Shown: piece by piece, positions 51,772 through 55,241 of the stretch | Numbering within the stretch: the first letter of the stretch is position 1 | Layout of the letters: every line of letters begins with the position of its first letter | Assembly (NCBI GenBank): GCA_020854835.1 | Contig: JAHKLX010000022.1 | Location: 1 to 55,241, forward strand | Direction: 5' to 3' | Length of the DNA stretch: 55,241 nt | Source of the DNA: Microcaldota archaeon | GTDB lineage: Archaea; Micrarchaeota; Micrarchaeia; Anstonellales; JAGGVH01 | Notes under the pieces: generated by a model | What the model saw: the letters and a program-made list of their open reading frames with translations, nothing else | What the model was told of the DNA's origin: nothing | Databases searched by the model: none | Position numbers and translations under genes: made by a program

Positions 51772-53492
51772 CAAACACCAATTCCGCTCAAATAATTGAG
51801 CACTCCCAAAATAATTATTATACTTAATATAATCATTATAGGAACTATCAATTTTGCCATTGCTATTATTGAGTTAACAGTTGTTATTATTTCAGTTGTT
51901 GTATCTCTTCCTAAAACACTAACCACCATCTGCTGCCTATGGAAAGAGCCTTTCAATTCTTTGGCGTTATTCAAGCTTTCTACTATTTTTGTTTTTAGTT
52001 TATCTTCAATTTTGAACACGTCTTCTATATTTATAGGATTAATAATGCCCCTCACAGTGTTAACTGCATGCGTATCTGTGGTATATGTCTCAGCACCAAG
52101 CGCAATAATTTTTTGTCTGGCATCAGGTTTTATACCGTTTGAATCCATAACAACTATTGTATATTTTTTATTTTTAGTTACAAAAGAAACAATTTTTATG
52201 CCCGCTTGGCCAATTTTATTGGATACGCCCCCTAACTCATCAATTGTAATTTCAGAATACCCAATTTTTATTTTTTCTTTTTTAATCTTTTTTAACTGTA
52301 CGGAAATCTCTTCAGCAATTTTAAGATATTCTATTGCACCCTCAGATCCGGGGAGAATTGATTCAACATCATCTGTTTCAGAATTGTGCATATCTACAAC
52401 AAATGCTTTATATCCGCTTGATTCAATAGTTCGTTTTATTGCTTCACCCAAACCTGGGTCAATATCTTCAGTGCTTTTCGGAGCTCGGCTTAAACCAACA
52501 ATGGCAAAATCATTCAATACTACAACATCACCATGAGCTTTATCTGTCATAACTTTAAACAAAGAGCCTTTAAGGGGTTTGTTGGTTAGTTTTTCATCGT
52601 TTATTATTTTCACTATTTTATGTAATGCCTCATCATTCGATGGGTTAAATTCGCGAGTTACAGGGCTGTGAAAAACAATACAGGATCCTATTCCTTCAGG
52701 TATTCTTTCTGTGAATTTACTTGCACCTAGATTTCCAAAAGGACCGTAGTGGATATAAGGCAAAACTAATTTAAAACTGTCCAAATCAATCCAATCTAAA
52801 TATGTAGTTATGGGTTTGGAAAGACGATCTGTCATTTCTTCAAGTTTTTTAGAACCAAACATCCACTGCTCAAAGAAAAATGAAGCAGCATCAGTGCTCG
52901 ATATACCAATGTTTTTTTTCATGGGTGCATTTATTACTAGAACTACATAGTACATAGGTATTAATAAGATTATTGCAGACATATATATCTTTATCAATAA
53001 CCCCCACAAATTTTGCGTTAAAGTTTGTTGGTCTGCCACCAAAAACATTAAACTAAACATTAATTGAACAATAGCAAATAATATCGCTGCCTTTCTGAAT
53101 CCAAATATTAAATATAATGTAAAATACCAAAAAACAAAAGCAACACTAAAACTTAATACAACAACATCAATTCTTCCAGTTATGCTGTATACTATAAAAT
53201 TTAAACCATATATGACTGAACCTATGAATGATATAAATAAAATTCTTTTGAGTCCTATTCTTTTAATTAATAAATGAAGGGTTATTGTTGTTAAAAATGC
53301 AGGCAAAACAATATTAAAAACAGATGAAACTAAAATTTCCGGAAATATTGAGAAGAGCGTTTCACCTTTGAACATAGATATGACAAAACTGACTACAATT
53401 GCCCATAATAAAATTAAGAGAGATGTGATTTTGCTTGAAGGAACCCCAAAAAACCATCGGGTCAGCCCAATAGTTTCTTCTTCAGCTGTCAT
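51771..53492 (-). CDS. DUF2070 membrane protein
   Basis: 573 residues. Six or seven membrane helices fill the first 190 residues, a soluble domain (about 200-535) contains HYGPFGNLGASKF and FVVDMHNSETDD, and a last helix lies near 548-568. DUF2070 is an archaea-specific family of unknown function; the histidine/aspartate residues in the soluble part recall a metal-dependent hydrolase but this is only a suggestion. It starts four bases after the small acidic gene upstream. Confidence 0.85.
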   Translation of the reverse strand: MTAEEETIGLTRWFFGVPSSKITSLLILLWAIVVSFVISMFKGETLFSIFPEILVSSVFNIVLPAFLTTITLHLLIKRIGLKRILFISFIGSVIYGLNFIVYSITGRIDVVVLSFSVAFVFWYFTLYLIFGFRKAAILFAIVQLMFSLMFLVADQQTLTQNLWGLLIKIYMSAIILLIPMYYVVLVINAPMKKNIGISSTDAASFFFEQWMFGSKKLEEMTDRLSKPITTYLDWIDLDSFKLVLPYIHYGPFGNLGASKFTERIPEGIGSCIVFHSPVTREFNPSNDEALHKIVKIINDEKLTNKPLKGSLFKVMTDKAHGDVVVLNDFAIVGLSRAPKSTEDIDPGLGEAIKRTIESSGYKAFVVDMHNSETDDVESILPGSEGAIEYLKIAEEISVQLKKIKKEKIKIGYSEITIDELGGVSNKIGQAGIKIVSFVTKNKKYTIVVMDSNGIKPDARQKIIALGAETYTTDTHAVNTVRGIINPINIEDVFKIEDKLKTKIVESLNNAKELKGSFHRQQMVVSVLGRDTTTEIITTVNSIIAMAKLIVPIMIILSIIIILGVLNYLSGIGV

Positions 53493-53496
53493 AATT

Positions 53497-53715
53497 TCAC
53501 TTCTTTAAAGCAGGTGTTTCTATTTTTTTCTTTTCTTCCATTTCAACAGTATTTTCAGATTCTATCACATTCTGAAGGAGATATGCATTTTTGATAAACT
53601 CTGAAACAATGTCTTCAAATTTTTTTTCTTCTCTCCTCGCGAGTTTCATCAATTCTAATGTCAAATATCTTATTTCAGAACTGGTTTCTTCTATATCCTC
53701 TAAATCATCAATCAT
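53497..53715 (-). CDS. small acidic helical protein
   Basis: 72 residues from the ATG at 53715, chosen because TTTTAAAAA (53738-53746) is centred 27 bases away. Two long helices (about 5-30 and 33-52) rich in Glu and Lys, no membrane segment. Unknown family. It leads the operon with DUF2070 and the glycosyltransferase. Confidence 0.55.
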   Translation of the reverse strand: MIDDLEDIEETSSEIRYLTLELMKLARREEKKFEDIVSEFIKNAYLLQNVIESENTVEMEEKKKIETPALKK

Positions 53716-53724
53716 AAGAAGCAT

Positions 53725-54197
53725 ATTAAATCTAACATTTTAAAAAGCTTGGTTTTATTGATTTTTCATATTACAAAACATTTTTTCCATAAAAAATATT
53801 TAAATCTCAATTAAAAATATATATTGAACAATTATTTTTTTTAAGAATCGGTAAAAGATACATTTCAGAGGTTATATTTTATTTCATTTAATTTTTTCTC
53901 AACAAATAACACATAAGTGAGCAACATTTTTTCTGGTTTTTTTGAACGTGTTTTTTCAAGCAAATATTTTTAGAATAATAACGTTTGAAAAACTATTATT
54001 TTAGAGTGTTAAAAAATAAAATTATATGATTAAATGCATTTAATTAACTTTCTGTTCAATTTTTTTTATGTGTGCAACAATTTTACGAAGTGTCCCAAAA
54101 AACTTCTAAATCGCATATCTCTATAGAAACGACTAAATAAAAACCTTTATAAATTTATCTTTCGCCTCATTCCTTAGGAGACCAGGAGGCGATATAA
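53725..54197. other. 473-base non-coding region before ftsZ
   Basis: No gene or RNA family is recognised. It is very A+T-rich with many poly-T runs. A perfect 16-bp palindrome ATTAAATGCATTTAAT sits at 54029-54044. The ftsZ TATA box TTTATAAAT is at 54146-54154, followed by a leader of roughly 20-25 bases with GGAGG as SD. Confidence 0.6.
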
Positions 54198-55241
54198 ATG
54201 GATATTGTAAACAGCGTATTAGATGAAGGGAAGACCTCAAAAGAGGTAGGAAGTGACGAAACTGAAGACATGGGATCTGACAGGATCAAAATTGCTACAG
54301 TAGGAATTGGTGGTGGAGGAAACAACACTATCAACAGGTTGATTAAATCAGGAGTCAAGGGCACTGATTTGGTTGCGGTTAATACTGACAAACAACACCT
54401 AACAATGCTTCACGAAAGAGCCAAAAAAGTCTTGATTGGAAGAAGTATTACCAAAGGATTAGGTGCAGGAGGATATCCTGATGTTGGTAGAAAAGCTGCT
54501 GAAATTGATAGACAGATGATAGAAAAAGAACTTGAAAATACACATTTATGTTTTATCTGTGCAGGTATGGGCGGAGGAACTGGCGGTGGTGCAGCACCAG
54601 TTGTGGCACAAATTGCAAGAGAACAAGGCTCAATTACTATGGCAGTTGTTACTTATCCTTTTAATTTAGAAAGGGCAAGAAGAACCAAAGCAGATCAATC
54701 AATATCTGAACTCAGAAAAGTTTGCGATTCTGTTATTATTTTAGATAACAACAGACTTGTAGAATTGTTCCCTAATTTACCAATGAACCAAGCCTTTGCA
54801 GTTGCAGATGAAATTATTGCAAGAGCAATTTCAGGATTGGTTTGGACAATCACACAACCCTCATTGATCAATATTGATTTTGCAGATGTAAGATCAATTG
54901 TTCAAGGTGGCGGCGTAGGATTTATTGCAGTTGGTGAAGGAAAAGGCACTGAAAAAGTAAGGGGAGCAGCAGAAGGAGTAATCAAAAATAGATTACTTGA
55001 CGTTGATTTCGAAGGCGCGAAAGGTGCATTGATCCACATAACTGGAGGTTCTGATTTGTCATTAGGCGATTCAGTTAAAGCAGGAGAAATCATAACTGAA
55101 AGAATGTCACCAGAAGCAAATGTAAAATGGGGTGCAAGAGTACTGCCAAATTATGAAGGAAAACTTGAAATCGTGGCAATAGTTACTGGAGTAAAAGGCG
55201 CATCAGTTCTCGGCAGACCTTTAGGCGATGCAGGGTATGAA
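54198..55241 (+). CDS. ftsZ: cell division GTPase FtsZ (3' end beyond window)
   Basis: 348 codons are present and the frame is open at the right edge. The tubulin signature GMGGGTGGG (123-131), the N-terminal GTP loop VGIGGGGNN (35-43) and the synergy-loop residues NIDFADVRSIV (T7 loop) are all intact, so it should hydrolyse GTP and polymerise into the division ring. The 27-residue N-terminal extension is typical of archaeal FtsZ. The SD is GGAGGCGATATAA. Confidence 0.96.
   Translation, partial: MDIVNSVLDEGKTSKEVGSDETEDMGSDRIKIATVGIGGGGNNTINRLIKSGVKGTDLVAVNTDKQHLTMLHERAKKVLIGRSITKGLGAGGYPDVGRKAAEIDRQMIEKELENTHLCFICAGMGGGTGGGAAPVVAQIAREQGSITMAVVTYPFNLERARRTKADQSISELRKVCDSVIILDNNRLVELFPNLPMNQAFAVADEIIARAISGLVWTITQPSLINIDFADVRSIVQGGGVGFIAVGEGKGTEKVRGAAEGVIKNRLLDVDFEGAKGALIHITGGSDLSLGDSVKAGEIITERMSPEANVKWGARVLPNYEGKLEIVAIVTGVKGASVLGRPLGDAGYE

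Overview
The window is archaeal DNA of low G+C. TATA-type promoters (TTTATAAA, TTTAAATA) lie 24-28 bases before many leaderless start codons. Housekeeping operons use a GAGGTGA-type Shine-Dalgarno (SD). The ribosomal protein order is archaeal (L3-L4-L23-L2 ... S4e, L32e, L19e ... SecY-EMC3-L34e-CMK-L14e). There are an RNase P p29 subunit, an archaeal SUI1, a class III signal-peptide pilin, DUF2070 and DUF2085 membrane proteins, and a tRNA with a bulge-helix-bulge (BHB) intron. Several proteins are compact (77-residue L14e, an Rqc2/NEMF protein without its C-terminal domain, an L34e without zinc cysteines), which suggests a reduced, possibly DPANN-type archaeon. I cannot fix the phylum from sequence alone.

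Bases 1-14,400 are an accessory island of immunity and toxin genes. On the minus strand, hsdR, a small possible regulator, hsdS, a Shedu-like DUF4263 nuclease, hsdM and an unknown protein form an unusual type I restriction locus. It carries an internal promoter and a perfect palindrome between hsdR and the rest. Next come an AbrB-like protein, a short open reading frame coupled to a tyrosine recombinase, an Mrr endonuclease, an AbiEi/AbiEii toxin-antitoxin pair, an orphan membrane protein, and a Fic protein with a C-terminal helix-turn-helix and an operator array. A broken second Fic gene follows. Short same-orientation motifs (core TGGAGCWCTGA) sit at the module borders, and two are part of an exact 55-bp repeat with a hairpin. 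This makes the region look like a cassette array.

Bases 14,400-31,450 hold mixed cellular genes: an ACT-domain protein, an NFACT-N protein, a PfkB kinase, an RPA-like ssDNA-binding protein, a lysine-rich repeat protein, a PadR-ABC transporter operon with two MacB-like permeases and a surface protein, and a minus-strand pair encoding a CARDB-rich secreted protein and a 1675-residue protein with a beta-rich C-terminus.

Bases 31,450-47,020 are one long ribosomal protein/SecY superoperon. A structured leader with mutually exclusive stems precedes it. The tail carries DUF2085, a pilin, an intron-containing tRNA-Ile(GAT), a GDSL hydrolase, a methyltransferase, a minus-strand group (coiled-coil protein, GT4 glycosyltransferase, DUF2070, a small acidic protein), and an ftsZ that runs off the right edge after a roughly 470-base non-coding stretch.
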